From Kuschelorhynchus macadamiae (Eukaryota > Arthropoda > Insecta > Coleoptera > Curculionidae), in the NCBI GenBank assembly GCA_030620095.1, contig JAUTXW010000133.1, positions 1,361,001 through 1,425,000 of the forward strand: a DNA stretch of 64,000 nt, read 5' to 3'. Positions 33,150 to 44,870 of the stretch are shown here, piece by piece (positions within the stretch are counted from its first letter, which is position 1; each line of letters begins with the position of its first letter). The notes under the pieces were generated by a model. That model did no database searches. It worked only from the letters and a program-made list of their open reading frames with translations, and was not told the origin of the DNA. The position numbers were made by a program, and so were the translations under genes.

Positions 33150-34417
33150 AAACAGATTGTTAATATGTGTAATGTATCTTCTTGAGGCTCGATCAACTAC
33201 ATTTGTACGTGAAGCGGAGCATCTTCCATATTACAATTACAAGGATTTGCAAAAATATTGAAAGTGGTATCCATGTTCTTAAAATCATAAAACCGATCAG
33301 TGAATTGCTCTGACAGTAGTTTCAGTTCTTCAGCATAGCGCCCGGTTTCAATGTTTTCGTGACTGGCTGTTAAAAAATGAAAACAGTTTTTACTTCTCAT
33401 TTGTGTTTCCCACAAGCGAATTTTGCTCTGAAAAGCTTTAAGATAACTATACAGCTGCCAATTGCCTTTGTTTTTGAAGCTTCAAGTTCAGGTCGTTTAA
33501 GTGCACTGTGTTGTCTACCAGGAAGGCCAAGTCACAAAGCCATGTTGGATCACAAATTTACGGTAATGTTTTCTCTTTCATTTCCATAAAATCAGCTATT
33601 TCTTTTCTAAGGTCAAAAAATCTTCTTAGCATTTTACTTTTGTTTAGCCACCTTACTTCGCAACAGTATGTCACATTATCGTATTCTAAAGAGAGTTCAT
33701 CCAAAAATGCTTTAAACTGGCGATGGTTAAGACCGCGAGATCTTATGAAATTGATGATACCTACTACCACATCTATAACGTTCTTCAGTCGAATGGACTT
33801 AGAACACAAGTTTTGTTGGTGAATAATGCAATGCAGGATTATTAATCGGCACTGGTCCATTTTAGTGGCCGTGAAACCAGTAATTCCTCTGTCACTACAA
33901 ATTCTTAATCAACACCTCGTATAAAAATAGCTAACTGGGGTGTGTCAGACAAATCGGTACTCTCATCCCAAGCAATCGAAAATACTTAAAAACCAGCCAA
34001 TCTATCTCTATAATTTCAAAATCTTACTTCATTTCTGGGCACAAAAGTTCTGCAACATCTACTAGGCACTCTTTAACAAACTCTCTTATTCGCTATTTTG
34101 GAACTAACTACAAATCTAGCTTTAACGACACTGTCCAGATTTGATCTTTGTGAAAGGAACATTTGTTGCTGTTTCTCTTAATCGGTAATGAGTTTTTAAA
34201 TTGTGTCCCTTCTTGACTGGCCCATAAGTCAATTATATTCAGCGAAATGCTTGCTGGAGTAATGCCGCTTCATATTGTATTCTTTTAAAATAAAATTTTT
34301 TTCATTGCACAACAAACACATAGGTTTACCACTGTGTATGATAAAAAAGTACCCATCAGTCCATTTGTTTTGGAATTGACATTCTGTGTCCACTTTCCGC
34401 TTTTTTAAACCAGACAT
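33150..34417 (-). pseudogene. hAT transposase relic (GTF2IRD2/EPM2AIP1 type)
   Basis: It starts MSGLKKRKVDTECQFQNKWT with a BED-like zinc finger (CLLCNEKNFILKEYNMKRHY then SSKH, 34417-34229). It continues with HCIIHQQNLCSKSIRLKNVI, NFIRSRGLNHRQFKAFLDEL and VTYCCEVRWLNKSKMLRRFF (33850-33590), then TWLCDLAFLVDNTVHLNDLN and LQNKGNWQLYSYLKAFQSKI (33550-33420), and finally MRSKNCFHFLTASHENIETG (33415-33190). Several stops break it, the segment with the first catalytic residues is degraded, and the C-terminal dimerisation region is cut away. Confidence 0.8.
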
Positions 34418-34837
34418 CTTGATTGAATATTTCCTGCGTCTTTTCTTATCGGTTGTTAAGAATTAATGAGTTGACATGCGCGCTGATCGGTTTATAAATT
34501 ACCCGCAATAAGCAACTAGAATACTATCGAATCGAGAGTCTCGATCGTTCGCAAATATGCGATGCGAACACTCAGAGTCGACTGTTATTCATATCGCATC
34601 GCTCGGAGCGCTTAAATGTCATCGGGTGGCTTCCCGAATGTTTATCTGTTTGTCTCTTTCTAACGACTATCTCTGACTTGATCTGTGGCGTTCTACTGCG
34701 TACGCCTAATAAAATTATTTATCGATTTTAGACTTTATAATTTAAAAATACAGTTTTAGGTTGATTGACAGTAATTACAAATAAACTATGTGTGCTAAAT
34801 CTTTAATTTTTTTGCGCCGGGGGGTTGCTCATATAGG

Positions 34838-35100
34838 CTCTAAACACTTAATTCAGGAAAACCACACTTTCGATAAGAACTTTGAAATTTTACATGTAGA
34901 ATGAAAAAGGAAAAAACTTAATTTACAAGAAAGTATGGAAATAAACAAACATAAAAACAACAACACATTATTAAACGATCAATTGGACCTATTAGGCTAT
35001 AATGGGTTCACGTATATAATACCTGCAATTTGTGTTACACTTTTAATTAAGATCTAACATCTGACGAAGCCATAATGTTGGCAAAACTATTGCCAAGTGA
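34838..35100 (+). pseudogene. Penelope-like element, third family: nuclease end and tail
   Basis: It resumes from 31152 with HLIQENHTFDKNFEILHVE, then KLNLQESMEINKHKNNNTLL. The tail at 35061-35094 reads CTGACGA, one A, GCCA, a loop, TGGC, AAAAC and TATTGCC, the counterpart of the hairpin motif in the other PLE tails. The first eight bases are the hAT target duplication. Confidence 0.75.
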
Positions 35101-35139
35101 TTTATTTTTTGTAGAATAAATTAAGTGGAAATTTTAAAT

Positions 35140-35480
35140 AAGTGTTTTCCCCTACTTTGTTAAAACTGATTTTTTTAAAATTATAGTCTTGAGAAAGAAA
35201 TATAGAATGTCATAATGAATTTTTGATACAGCTGAAATATAGAAAACCTCTTTAAAATAAGTATGTTGATGACACCAAGCTTCTGGTAACCGCAGAGTTA
35301 CCTACAATATTGCCAGATTTGTAATCTAAATATGGCTCAATATGAATTTCATCAACTAAATGGAAACGTTACAAAAGTTTCTCTGTTAAATATTGAAAAA
35401 CATCTCGAGCATGGGTTAAAAATGTTCTTCGTTCATCTATATGGGGATCTGTCAAAATATTTAACCCTTTAAGGTGCACA
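35140..35480 (-). pseudogene. P-element-like transposase fragment
   Basis: The minus strand reads TFLTHARDVFQYLTEKLL then VDEIHIEPYLDYKSGNIVGN and SAVTRSLVSSTYLF. This is the same region as DEIHNDPYLDYMSGNVVG at 22503, around the first catalytic Asp, but diverged from it: a second, independent copy. It is broken by stops and ends in AT-rich sequence. Confidence 0.68.
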
Positions 35481-35600
35481 ACCATTTAATATCTATAATA
35501 TGTCAAATGTAAATTAAAGGCAAATACACTTTAAACACATTTTTGATTTAGCCTGGTAACTCTTGTAGAACTCTTTAATGATTGCTATAATTCCTATTAA

Positions 35601-37270
35601 TTAATATTCTTCTGTTTGAAAAGGTACAATATTTTTCGAGGATCGCAAGCATTGTCCAATCTTCTTATGTGTATTGAAGACTGTACGTATGTTGGACTGC
35701 CGAGGTAATCGTCCTATTTTGTTTGTAGTTCCATGTATGTAGGGAAAAATAACTCTACCTAATGGTGACTCCTTATCATTCTCCGCGTCAAGGAGTACCA
35801 TTTTCCTTTCTTTAAACACATACATCTCGAAAACGAATCATTCCATAGGATTCAATTTCCATTCTGAATTTGATATTATGATGTTGTTGATTAAGATCAG
35901 GCGAAAATATTAGAAGATTATCCTGTCCATAAGGCCAAACAACAAAAGTATCATCTCCATATCTCAACCAGTGTTTTAATTTTAGTGGAGGGGATGTTAG
36001 AGCAATATCCTCAAAGGCTTCCATAAAGATATTCGCTGCCACAGGTAAAAGAGGAGATCCCAAAGCTACCCCTGAAGTTTGTTCAAAAAAATTCCCTTAA
36101 AAAATGAAATTAATTGATATAAGACACCCTTCCACTAGGTCTATTAAGTTCTTATCAAGATTATCATGGTCTAATATGTCTGATATAATAGAAATTGAGT
36201 CGTTGATAGGAACATTTCTGTGTAGTGATTCTACATCGAGACTGACCAAAATATCTTCGAGATCCAACTGGAATGTCTTAAGTTTTTCCCACGAAATGTG
36301 TGAGTTTTTTATAAAAGAATCTGTTTTCCAGTTAATGGATTAAGAAGATTTGAAAGATATTTACCTAGTTTTGAATGTGGGCGAATCTATTGAACTGACG
36401 ATCGGTCGAAGTGGTACATTGTTCATGTGTATCTTGGGAAGACTGTAGAACCTGGGAATCTTGGAGCTGCTTGGTTTTAACAATTTCTTCTCCGCTGGTG
36501 GTAGACTAGATGCGTTAATTAGATTGGTAATGTGCCTTTCTCTTCCACTTGTAGGGTCTGCCTGCACAACCTTATAGGTAGTGGTGTCCAAAAGTTGAGT
36601 TACCTTTTCCACGTATTTCGTTCTGTCCATGACGAATGTGTCATTGCCTTTATCTGCTGGAAGGATCAGAATGTTTGCATCTTCATTGTTGCTTCAATGG
36701 AAGATACTATGTCTTCTACGGGAATGCAACTCGGCGCTATTGCGAAATTTTGGCCTTTGGAAAGGCCGGAATGTTCTGCTTCGGTTAACCGCGTCGATGA
36801 TAAGTTGACATTATATTCTGCGGAGGTTTCACTGGATTTTTTTCTTTTCAAGAATACTTCAAACTTCTTTTGTTGCTTAAGTGTATCTTCTTGATAGGTT
36901 TTTTTCTGCCTGTGTATTGGTGATGTAAATATGATTCTTTCAAATCTAAAAGCTTATTGCAGATGAAGTTCTTATAATTCACGGGAATTTGTATCTAAAT
37001 CACGACGTACTGCCTTAATCCTTTCTCTAACTAATGCATTGCTAGCACGCTTATAAATATTTTTAGAAGTTCTAGAAATAATGTGATGTCTCACCTTAGT
37101 AATTTGGGTTCTACATCCTCATCTCGGCACCTAAGGAGAAAGACCAATATGCAAAATAACTTCTTCTTGCTGTTCCGGAGATCGCCAAAAGTTTTGGCAT
37201 CCTTCTTGGTTTCCTCCTCATAGAGATTAGCTAACATATAACAGAAGCTTTCACGGCTTGTTTCAATTTA
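35601..37270 (-). pseudogene. Penelope-like element: N-terminus through RT
   Basis: The minus strand runs from RASNALVRERIKAVRRDLDT (about 37040) through LSKGQNFAIAPSCIPVEDIV (36770), DRTKYVEKVTQLLDTTTYKV and NLINASSLPPAEKKLLKPSS (36560), FYSLPKIHMNNVPLRPIVSS, then the palm GSPLLPVAANIFMEAFED and HWLRYGDDTFVVWPYG (catalytic YGDD, 35960). It ends with RQSNIRTVFNTHKKIGQC near 35690. It stops just before the nuclease. Frameshifts break it into four frames. It faces away from the plus-strand PLE at 37360-38045. Confidence 0.85.
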
Positions 37271-37359
37271 GAAATCATGTCATCACGCATACAAATTGGT
37301 CCTTAACTGTAAATTCACAGCATCATCCAGTACAAAAGAAATCGGTTATTGACTTACTA

Positions 37360-38045
37360 GTATTTAATTTCAATTTCTGTTCAAGATTCACGAAGATTGG
37401 AAACAATGAAACTGACCGAGCCACCATTAGGTAGTGTTGTTCTTCCCTACATACATAGCACATTACCTACTTCGGGGGTCCAACATACGTACAATCTTCG
37501 ATATACATAAGAAGATTGGCAATGTTTACGATCCCCGAAAGATATTGTACCTTTTCAAAGAGAAGGAGTATATTAAATTCCTTGCTATTATGGCGAAGTG
37601 TATGTGATAGAAACAAGACGCTCAATATCAACTAGACTTAAGGAACATGAACAATGTATTAAAAAGAAACAAATTGTTCAATCTGCTGAACACCACCATA
37701 CCACTGGTCATACTATGTAATGAAAAGGAAAGCAAGGTTCTACCATTGGTTCCAGGATTTTATAAACGAAAAATTAGAGAATCTTTTGAAATTTTTAAAC
37801 ATACAACAAATTCCAATAGAGATACGGGTCACGGTATACATCACACGTGGAAACCGATCTTAGGACAGGGTCACGGTTCGGCGAGTCGGGTTTAAAATCC
37901 GGCCTGAATCTTTCCTAGCTCATTCAGTGTTCAGATCTCATGGAGTAAAGATCCCTAAAGATGCCTTGTTCAATCAAGGCGAAACGTTGGATAGTAATTC
38001 CAGTTTGACACGGTCTCATCCCAAAAACCATGATTTTTATAATTC
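37360..38045 (+). pseudogene. Penelope-like element: GIY-YIG nuclease and tail
   Basis: It starts in the region just before the nuclease (PPLGSVVLPYIHST, overlapping in content with the end of the minus copy). It contains YGEVYVIETRRSISTRLKEH (GIY-YIG core, 37590-37650; the usual YIGET is VIET) and HHTTGH, then RKIRESFEIFKHTTNSNRDT and HTWKPILGQGHGS. The tail has CTAAAGATGCCTTG, a loop, CAAGGCGAAACGTTGG at 37953-37990 and ACACGGTCTCATCCCAAAAA. Confidence 0.82.
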
Positions 38046-38049
38046 CTAT

Positions 38050-39530
38050 TTTCATAACAACATAATGTATTGGAAGTGCGTTGTTATGGTGGCAGAAATC
38101 ATTAAATAAAGAATTCAGGGTGTCATTTTAATAAACAGGGAATTATTAAAAGTAGAAATTAAACGTATTTTAGAATAGCTAGATGTAACTACTTGCAAAA
38201 AAAAATGTTAGAAGTCATATTTTACGAATTTTGGTACATATAATGACGGGCAAGCTTATACGAACGAGCCTGGTCGTCCTTCCTACTTCCTACTAAACGC
38301 GTGCTGTCACTTTGACATGGATCACTGGAAATCTAAATCGGCGAGACAAGAATTTCTGGTAAACAAAAATATCGTATGTGATGCTATATTTAAGTACAAA
38401 AACAAAGTACACTTAAAGCACGTCAATGCGACAATTGTTTTCGCGTTAAATTTGTTAAAAGCGGAACTGTCCAGACGAGGAGATATTTAGAATCCCGAAA
38501 TTCTTCGAATTTGAAAACGATCACTTTTGCACGAGTAATGTACACTATTTTTCCTGCGACTATAAAGGATCTTAAATAGACGTTTTATTTTTTCAAAAGT
38601 TGTGTTGAGAAACAGCTTTGGATGTAAAAAAAATAAGTTCAAAGTAGGTTTAGTCTTTTTAATTTTCAAATAATATCGTGCTGAAACATCTATTTATCTA
38701 ACTAATACGGAAAGTGACACTTTCCGCACGTGTTGGTTACATCGCCTTTCTACGAGTGCAAGATAAATTAACCATTTATTAATTTCAGTATAGACGTCAA
38801 GACGACAATTCAAAATTCAGAATTACATTAATTTTAATTGTTATTAGCAACATTAATGGTAAAATAACAGTAACATGGATTCGTTAACTTTGTGGCTGAA
38901 GTTAATTGGTTTTTAACTGGTATGGAAAGATTTTTTGCCATTTCAGAATTATTTATGCCTTGTGTACGTTCAATATGAGGCGGTTGAAGGAAGGTCAATT
39001 CTTGCCTTCTTCGATACCATCTTCGGGTATTCCATTAATCATATTATCTCCAATTTCCTCATCGATCTCTGTTTTTCACTCAAAACTTAATTAAAAATTA
39101 AATAAATTTTGTATTTTGACTATGACGTCTATACTAATAAAATCAACAAACAGGTATACAACCGTAGATTAAGAATTAAAGTAGAGATCACAACTCATTC
39201 ATAAATCACGTTAGAGGTATGCTTCAACATGGTTCCCCTATTTTTCACATTATATCGCCCAATGTTTACGATAAAACAAGAAGTGGGGATGGGATGGCCC
39301 ATGCCCAAGCCGTGGCCATTTGTTGACGAATGCTAGTGACGGCGTGCGTTTTCACTTCCCGCATAAGGAAATATCATTAATTGTGAAAAAAATTATCGTT
39401 ACGGATTTTTACAGGTCCTCATGTTTTTCCATTACTGTCGGTAGGTCGGTCTTTTCCGGTATAGCTAAAAAATCCACTTACGATTAACTTAAATTTTATT
39501 TAATTTTCCACAAAAATTACGTCTGATATA
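38050..39530. other. No gene seen; one small hairpin
   Basis: The hairpin GGAAAGTGACACTTTCC at about 38710 resembles the GTGTGGAAAA/TTTTCCGCAC hairpins at 60390 and 61230. No protein motif was found. Confidence 0.35.
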
Positions 39531-39538
39531 AAAAAAAA

Positions 39539-39736
39539 ATGGTAAAATATTGGTATGAATTCAATATGGCGAAACAAAATGACGACCTGTTAAAATATTT
39601 GATGTACGAAAATGAAGACATGGGCCATGCTTTATTATCGTTGACAAAAAGAGAGATTCTTACCTATTCCTTAATGAGGCAAATAGAGATATTTACAAAC
39701 TTCAAAGAAATAATCGTTCTCTACTTCACTATCTAA
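39539..39736 (+). CDS. Small unassigned open frame, 65 aa
   Basis: MVKYWYEFNMAKQNDDLLKY opens a short, lysine- and leucine-rich frame (ENEDMGHALLSLTKREILTY). No family was recognised. It lies in a TE-rich stretch with no promoter or splice context, so it may be a scrap of an unrecognised element or chance. Confidence 0.15.
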   Translation: MVKYWYEFNMAKQNDDLLKYLMYENEDMGHALLSLTKREILTYSLMRQIEIFTNFKEIIVLYFTI

Positions 39737-39989
39737 AATGAAACCATTAAGTTAGATAAAGTTTAAAAGGAAATTAGTTATTTATATATTACTAAACTTT
39801 AGTTTTTAGTTATGTTTGCCTTATGTCACTATCATTTTGTAATTGTGACATTTAGAAAAATTATTTTTTCAGTTGTTGAAAATGTCATCTTAAACCTGTC
39901 AAGTTAGACCTTGTCTAAAGTTAAACCTCTTTCGTGAATACGAGTGTTAGAGTTTTAAACTAAAATCAATGCTTTCGCGCTTTTAGTGG

Positions 39990-40281
39990 CTTCCTATTCG
40001 TCTGATTGTATGTTTGTATGTCTGGTTCAAATCTTGTAATGGATTTTTCAGCATTTCCATTACCGATTATTTTCAAATTTGACATGCATACACCTTCAAA
40101 TATAAAAAATCCGAATTTTTTTAGTCAACGTTTAGAAATCCAAAATGGCGGCGCCAATACGATCGACGAATTTTGTTACTTATGCAGCCAAAACTGAAAA
40201 TCAGTTTGTGGAGATTATTTAAGAATGCACAACAAAAATCAAAATGGTGGAGCCAATATAACGAACGAATTTTGTCATTTG
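39990..40281. repeat. Decayed ~130-bp tandem repeats (AAAATGGCGGC family), left part
   Basis: AATCCAAAATGGCGGCGCCA at about 40138 and AATCAAAATGGTGGAGCCA at about 40240 start similar units with AACGAATTTTGT(T/C)A. Further units continue at 43665, 43800 and 43910 beyond the transposon at 40284-43590, which landed in the array. Confidence 0.5.
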
Positions 40282-41138
40282 TACCGGGTGGCCAACTAAG
40301 AATGGACGCCGGCCATAACTCGCTAACCGTTAATCATATAACTTGGGGGAAAAAAAATTATTAGCTAAATCGACTAAGAGAAATCGCTGGAAAATATTTT
40401 GAAGTTCCGCATATGGCCGCTAGGGGGCGCAACTGTTATGGTCAATCAGAAAAAGGGCTGTTTCTTAAAAAATATTCATGTAAAGGTATATTATAAATAC
40501 TGCTATCGTAAAGAGTAGAAAAATTGTGATTTTTTTGTTAAGGATATTTTGCTCTATCTCGTAAAATGTAGTGGTGGGGGAAGGTCAAACATGTTTTTAT
40601 TTAAATGTCAATAACTCCGTTATAAGTCAACGGAATTGAACAAACTAGGTCTCGTTTAAAAGAGCCCATCTTAACTAATAATCTGATGTAAAAAAAATCT
40701 GATTTGCTTTCGCCGTGGTAACTAGAGGGCGCTGATTGACATCACAACAATTATTACACATTATTTTGAAAATTTTAAATAGCACGCTATATCTCTTTTA
40801 ACACAATTTAATAGAGGAGGAAATTCTCAATAAGTCAGTGCAAATTTCAGCTTCCTAACTTTTTTCAAACCGGAAATATAAATAAAACAAATATTAGGGC
40901 GCTGGGTACGCAACATCTCCCTAATCTGTATGGACATAGCCTACATCACAATAATTCAGTAATAATACCACAGAAAATATTCAACGCAAATCGCTAAAAA
41001 TTATACTAATGTTCTGAAATAACCACCAGGTGGCGCAGTAGGAGTCAATGAGTGCAATATTAAATTTTCATTATAATAGGAAATGAAAGCCATTTAAATG
41101 GAACGTGTGAAAGAAACGATAATAAAAATATAATTCAA

Positions 41139-41874
41139 TTAATGCCGCCCTAAATGTTCAAATTGTCGGCCATCGTTTTCGATGCACTTATGCATCCTAT
41201 CTCGCGTGGATAAAACTGCAGCCTCCAGTTCACCAACTGAAATAGTATTTATACAGTCTCTTATTCGCTGAATCATATTTTCCCGTGTAGTGGGTCTGGT
41301 GGCAAAAACTAAATCTTTCACTCGACCCCATAAATAAAAATCTAAACACGTTAGGTCGGGTGACCTAGCTGGCCATGGAAGGGTGCCGCCTCGCCCTATC
41401 CATCGGCCAAGATAGTGGGCATCTAAAAATTCCCAAACGTTGACGGCGAAGTGCGCTGGACAACCATCGTGCTGGTATACCAATCGTTGTCGGACGTTCA
41501 GAGGTACGTCCTCCAACAAAATCGGCAATTCCTCCCTTAAAAATCTTAGATATCTCTCACCATTCAATGGATTATCGAAAAAAAATGGTCCGATAATTCG
41601 TCCGCCTAAAATCCCTGCCCAACAATTTACAGACCAACGGCCTTGGTGCTGGACTTCGCGCATCCAATGTGGATTTGTTCTGGACCAATAATGTGTATTG
41701 TGAAGATTGACAGGTCCATCGCTCTGAAAGGTAGCCTCATCGGTCCACAATATTCGCCTCAGAAATTGCCGATCTTCCCTCATTACACCCAAAAGCCAGT
41801 GACAATGGTTTAGTCTGTGATCAAAATCTGCAGCAGTCAATTCCTGATGCAGCACTAAGTGATATGGATGTAAC
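41139..41874 (-). CDS. Mariner-like transposase, exon 2 (catalytic domain)
   Basis: The acceptor TTGTTTTAG precedes 41874, and the first base completes the Arg codon begun in exon 1. In the spliced 355-aa protein the catalytic acids are D156 (ILWTDEATF), D247 (VYQHDGCPAHF) and D289 (ARSPDLTCLDFYLWG). By my count 41 residues separate the second and third. The first two acids have the same residue numbers as in the 353-aa transposase at 6720-7781. The frame is open to the stop at 41139, 99 bp from the left TIR. Confidence 0.9.
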
Positions 41875-42012
41875 CTAAAACAAGATGAAGATATGTAATT
41901 GATGTTCCAGGAAATTATTGGTTTTCTAGGCTTAAAGACCTATGTGACATCAGAATCACGTGACTTTTGTTAAAAAATATGTCCAGTTTATATTTGCAAT
42001 GTCGTTGCTTAC

Positions 42013-42344
42013 CTGTGCTCTTTGAATATATTTTGAACAGTGGTTCGCGTTACTCCTAGGTCTAGCGCAATAATTCGAGTACTTAGTTGAGGATTAAACT
42101 CGATATACGCTAGCACATTAATTACATTCTCTTCGGTGCGTCCTCTGCGTTGTCTGCGGTATACGGGAATATGCACGTTTCCAGTGGTTCGCAAACGTTG
42201 GATCACTCGAAGAAAAACCTTTTTACTTGGGTGGCGTCTCTGCGGATATTCCTGCGCATATACTCTTGCAGCAACCGTAGCATTTCTCAAACATTCAAAA
42301 TAAACACCTATCATGTCGAATAGTTCTTGATTTGTATAAATCAT
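42013..42344 (-). CDS. Mariner-like transposase, exon 1 (DNA-binding domain)
   Basis: ATG at 42344 (MIYTNQELFDMIGVYFECLR) is chosen over an in-frame upstream ATG at 42380 because it aligns with the start of the related protein at 6720. A DUF4817-like helix-turn-helix (ARVYAQEYPQRRHPSKKVFL) is followed by a second one (STRIIALDLGVTRTTVQNIF). The donor CACAG/GTAAGC at 42013-42012 opens a 138-bp intron (41875-42012), and the split Arg codon joins exon 2 in frame. The related element at 6720 has no intron. Confidence 0.88.
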
Positions 42345-43591
42345 TTTGTTCTTAACACAACGCAACACGAACAATAACAAATCTTGAACAAGAAAAATAC
42401 CAACTACAACAATAACATGAACAACAGCAACTAGAAAAACTCAAAAAACACGAAAATCTCGAACAAAAACGCGAAATGATAGCAATACTATTAGGAAATT
42501 CAAGAACGATAAATAGCAACTAAAAGGCACTGACAAGAAACTATTGTTTATTTTTTGACATATTACTTTCAATTTTGTTTTCACAGCCTACTATTTTTTT
42601 TGCTTGATGTAGCAGAAAATTGCTAAGGAATTATTATTTATCTATGTTTTTAGTTTATTGTTATTCTTGTGCATAAATTGTCGATTTTAAGAAAGACGGA
42701 GATTTGCAACGGTCGAATATATTAGGATTTTTCTTATTTATTACCTTATAATATCTAACTTACTGAAAATAGAGTAAACTACAAAAAATATAGAGAAAAG
42801 TAAAATTGCGAGTAAAACTATGCTTATTAACGTCTACTGCGCCACCTGGTGGTTATTTGAGAACATTAGTATAATTTTTAGCGATTTGCGTTGAATATTA
42901 TCTGTGGTATTATTACTGAATTATTGTGATGTAGGCTATGTCCATACAGATTAGGGAGATGTTGTGTACCCAGCGCCCTAATATTTGTTTTATTTATATT
43001 TCCGGTTTGAAAAAAGTTAGGAAGCTGAAATTTGCACTGACTTATTGAGAATTTCCTCCTCTATTAAATTGTGTTAAAATAGATATAGCGTGCTATTTAA
43101 AATTTTCAAAATAATGTGTAATAATTGTTGTGATGTTAATCAGCGCCCTCTAGTTACCACAGCGAAATCAAATCGGATTTTTTTTTACATCAGATTATTA
43201 GTTAAGATGGGCTCTTTTAAACGAGACCTAGTTTGTTCAATTCCGTTGACTTATAACGGAGTTATTGACATTTAAATAAAAACATGTTTGACCTTCCCCC
43301 ACCACTACATTTTACGAGATAGAGCAAAATATCCTTAACAAAAAAATCACAATTTTTCTACTCTTTACGATGGCAGTATTTATAATATACCTTTACATGA
43401 ATATTTTTTAAGAAACAGCCCTTTTTCTGATTGACCATAACAGTTGCGCCCCCTAGCGGCCATATGCGGAACTTCAAAATATTTTCCAGCGATTTCTCTT
43501 AGTCGATTTAGCTAATAATTTTTTTCCCCAAGTTATATGATTAACGGTTAGCGAGTTATGGCCGGCGTCCATTCTTAGTTGGCCACCCCGT

Positions 43592-44486
43592 ACAGATTCT
43601 GCTGAAATATCAATATCTAGAAGTATTTAAGAATAAAAGTTAAGAAATTTTAGTCAATATTTGAGAATTAAAAATGGCGGCACCACCATAGTAGACTCAT
43701 TTTAAAATGTTTGCAGATTTTATTAAAATTCGTCATTTAGGGGTATCTAAGACTGCACATCATGAATTTTTGTCAACATTTTAAAAATTCAAGATTGTAA
43801 TGTTAACATGGCGGCAGAATTTTAAGATTTGTGTAGATTTGTCTGAAAGAAAGTAGGAATCTGGGGGTATTTGAAAATACATATCATACATTTTTAGTAA
43901 ATATTTAAAAAATGAGAGTAGGAATGCCTACAATGCGAGCGAATTTTTATTATTTATACAGATTTGATTAAAAATCGATATTAAGTGAGCAATTCGTACA
44001 TTTTAGTAATAAATATTTAAAATGGGGATGCCATCAATCAATCAATCCGATAAGTACTTTTTTCAGATATTTTTAAACATTTAATTAGGCCACCGTTTTG
44101 TTCCCCCATTTTGAATTTGTCTCAACATTTTTACCAGTTCATCCCTAGATAATATTTGATTTTTGAGCAAAATTTGAACATAATCGATGTAGTAGTTTTC
44201 GGCATTGACACACAATATTTTATTAGGCCACCATTTTAGATTTGTAGTAAAACTTATCATTTGATGGTCATGTCAAACCTAATTTTTCTGCAAAACTTGG
44301 ATAAAATGGATAAGCAGTTTCTTAGTAATATTTTTTTTAACATTTCAATAAACATCATCATATGACCTTTAATTTTTAACCAAAACTTGAAGTATATAGG
44401 GCAAGCAGTTCTTGAGCTTTGTCGCGGACAAATCTATATAAATAAATATATATATATTTTTATATTTCTCTTCTTGAACCTTACAA
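43592..44486. repeat. Decayed ~130-bp repeats, right part
   Basis: Units with AAAAATGGCGGCACCA (about 43670), ACATGGCGGCAGAATTTTAA (43808) and ATGAGAGTAGGAATGCC (43912) continue the left array. From about 44090 the units read as the opposite strand (TTAGGCCACC(G/A)TTTT...). No gene is seen. Confidence 0.45.
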
Positions 44487-44822
44487 TTTATAAATATCAA
44501 GTACTTTCTTGGGATGAGGTTCGTGGATTGAACAAAGAAACTTTAATTGACGTTTCGCCTGTCCATTTCAGGCTTTTTCAAAATATTTAATTCTGCACAT
44601 CTTGAGAAAGATTTTCTTTTACCTTGCTTGGAAGTGTGGAGGTAAGTCTCTTACTTACTTAACTTACCTCCACACTGCCAAGCAAGGTAAAAGAACATCT
44701 TTCTCAAGATGTGCAGAATTAAATATTTTGAAAAAGCCTGAAATGGACAGGCGAAACGTCAATTAAAGTTTCTTTGTTCAATCCACGAACCTCATCCCAA
44801 GAAAGTACTTGATATTTATAAA
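44487..44822. repeat. Near-perfect palindrome, 161-bp arms
   Basis: Arms 44487-44647 and 44662-44822 are inverse copies with very few differences; the centre is about 14 bases (CTCTTACTTACTTA region). Each arm, read outward from the centre, has AAGCCTGAAATGGACAGGCG followed by AAACGTCAAT: a GCCTG/CAGGC hairpin running straight into GAAACGTC. Such a long, clean palindrome is young or maintained and could also mark an assembly artefact. Confidence 0.88.
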
Positions 44823-44825
44823 TAA

Positions 44826-44830
<5 letters not shown>

Positions 44831-44868
<38 letters not shown>
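44831..44868. repeat. (TA)n microsatellite
   Basis: 19 uninterrupted TA units between the palindrome and the tandem array. Confidence 0.9.

Positions 44869-44870
<2 letters not shown>

Larger units (their letters stand above)
31153..34837 (-). mobile_element. hAT element with 8-bp target duplication
   Basis: The left end is CAGGTATGGACAACCTTTGC; the right end GGTTGCTCATATAGG is its degraded inverse. CTCTAAAC flanks both ends (31145-31152 and 34838-34845), the 8-bp duplication expected of hAT. Removing the element and one CTCTAAAC restores a continuous PLE nuclease reading frame, which confirms the borders. The transposase is on the minus strand, and an IS630-like element is nested at 31238-33057. 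Confidence 0.88.
40284..43590 (-). mobile_element. Complete mariner-like (DD41D-spaced) transposon with ~757-bp TIRs
   Basis: The ends are CCGGGTGGCCAACTAAGAAT and the inverse of CGGGGTGGCCAACTAAGAAT, flanked by TA at 40282-40283 and 43591-43592. The total is 3,307 bp. Left TIR 40284-41040 and right TIR 42835-43590 match over their full length (landmarks GCATATGGCCGCTAGGGGGC, ACCACTACATTTTACGAGAT, GCGCTGGGTAC). A transposase with one intron lies between them on the minus strand. The end motif GGGTGGCC.AC is shared with the element at 5523-8462, so the two are related but distinct. Confidence 0.92.
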
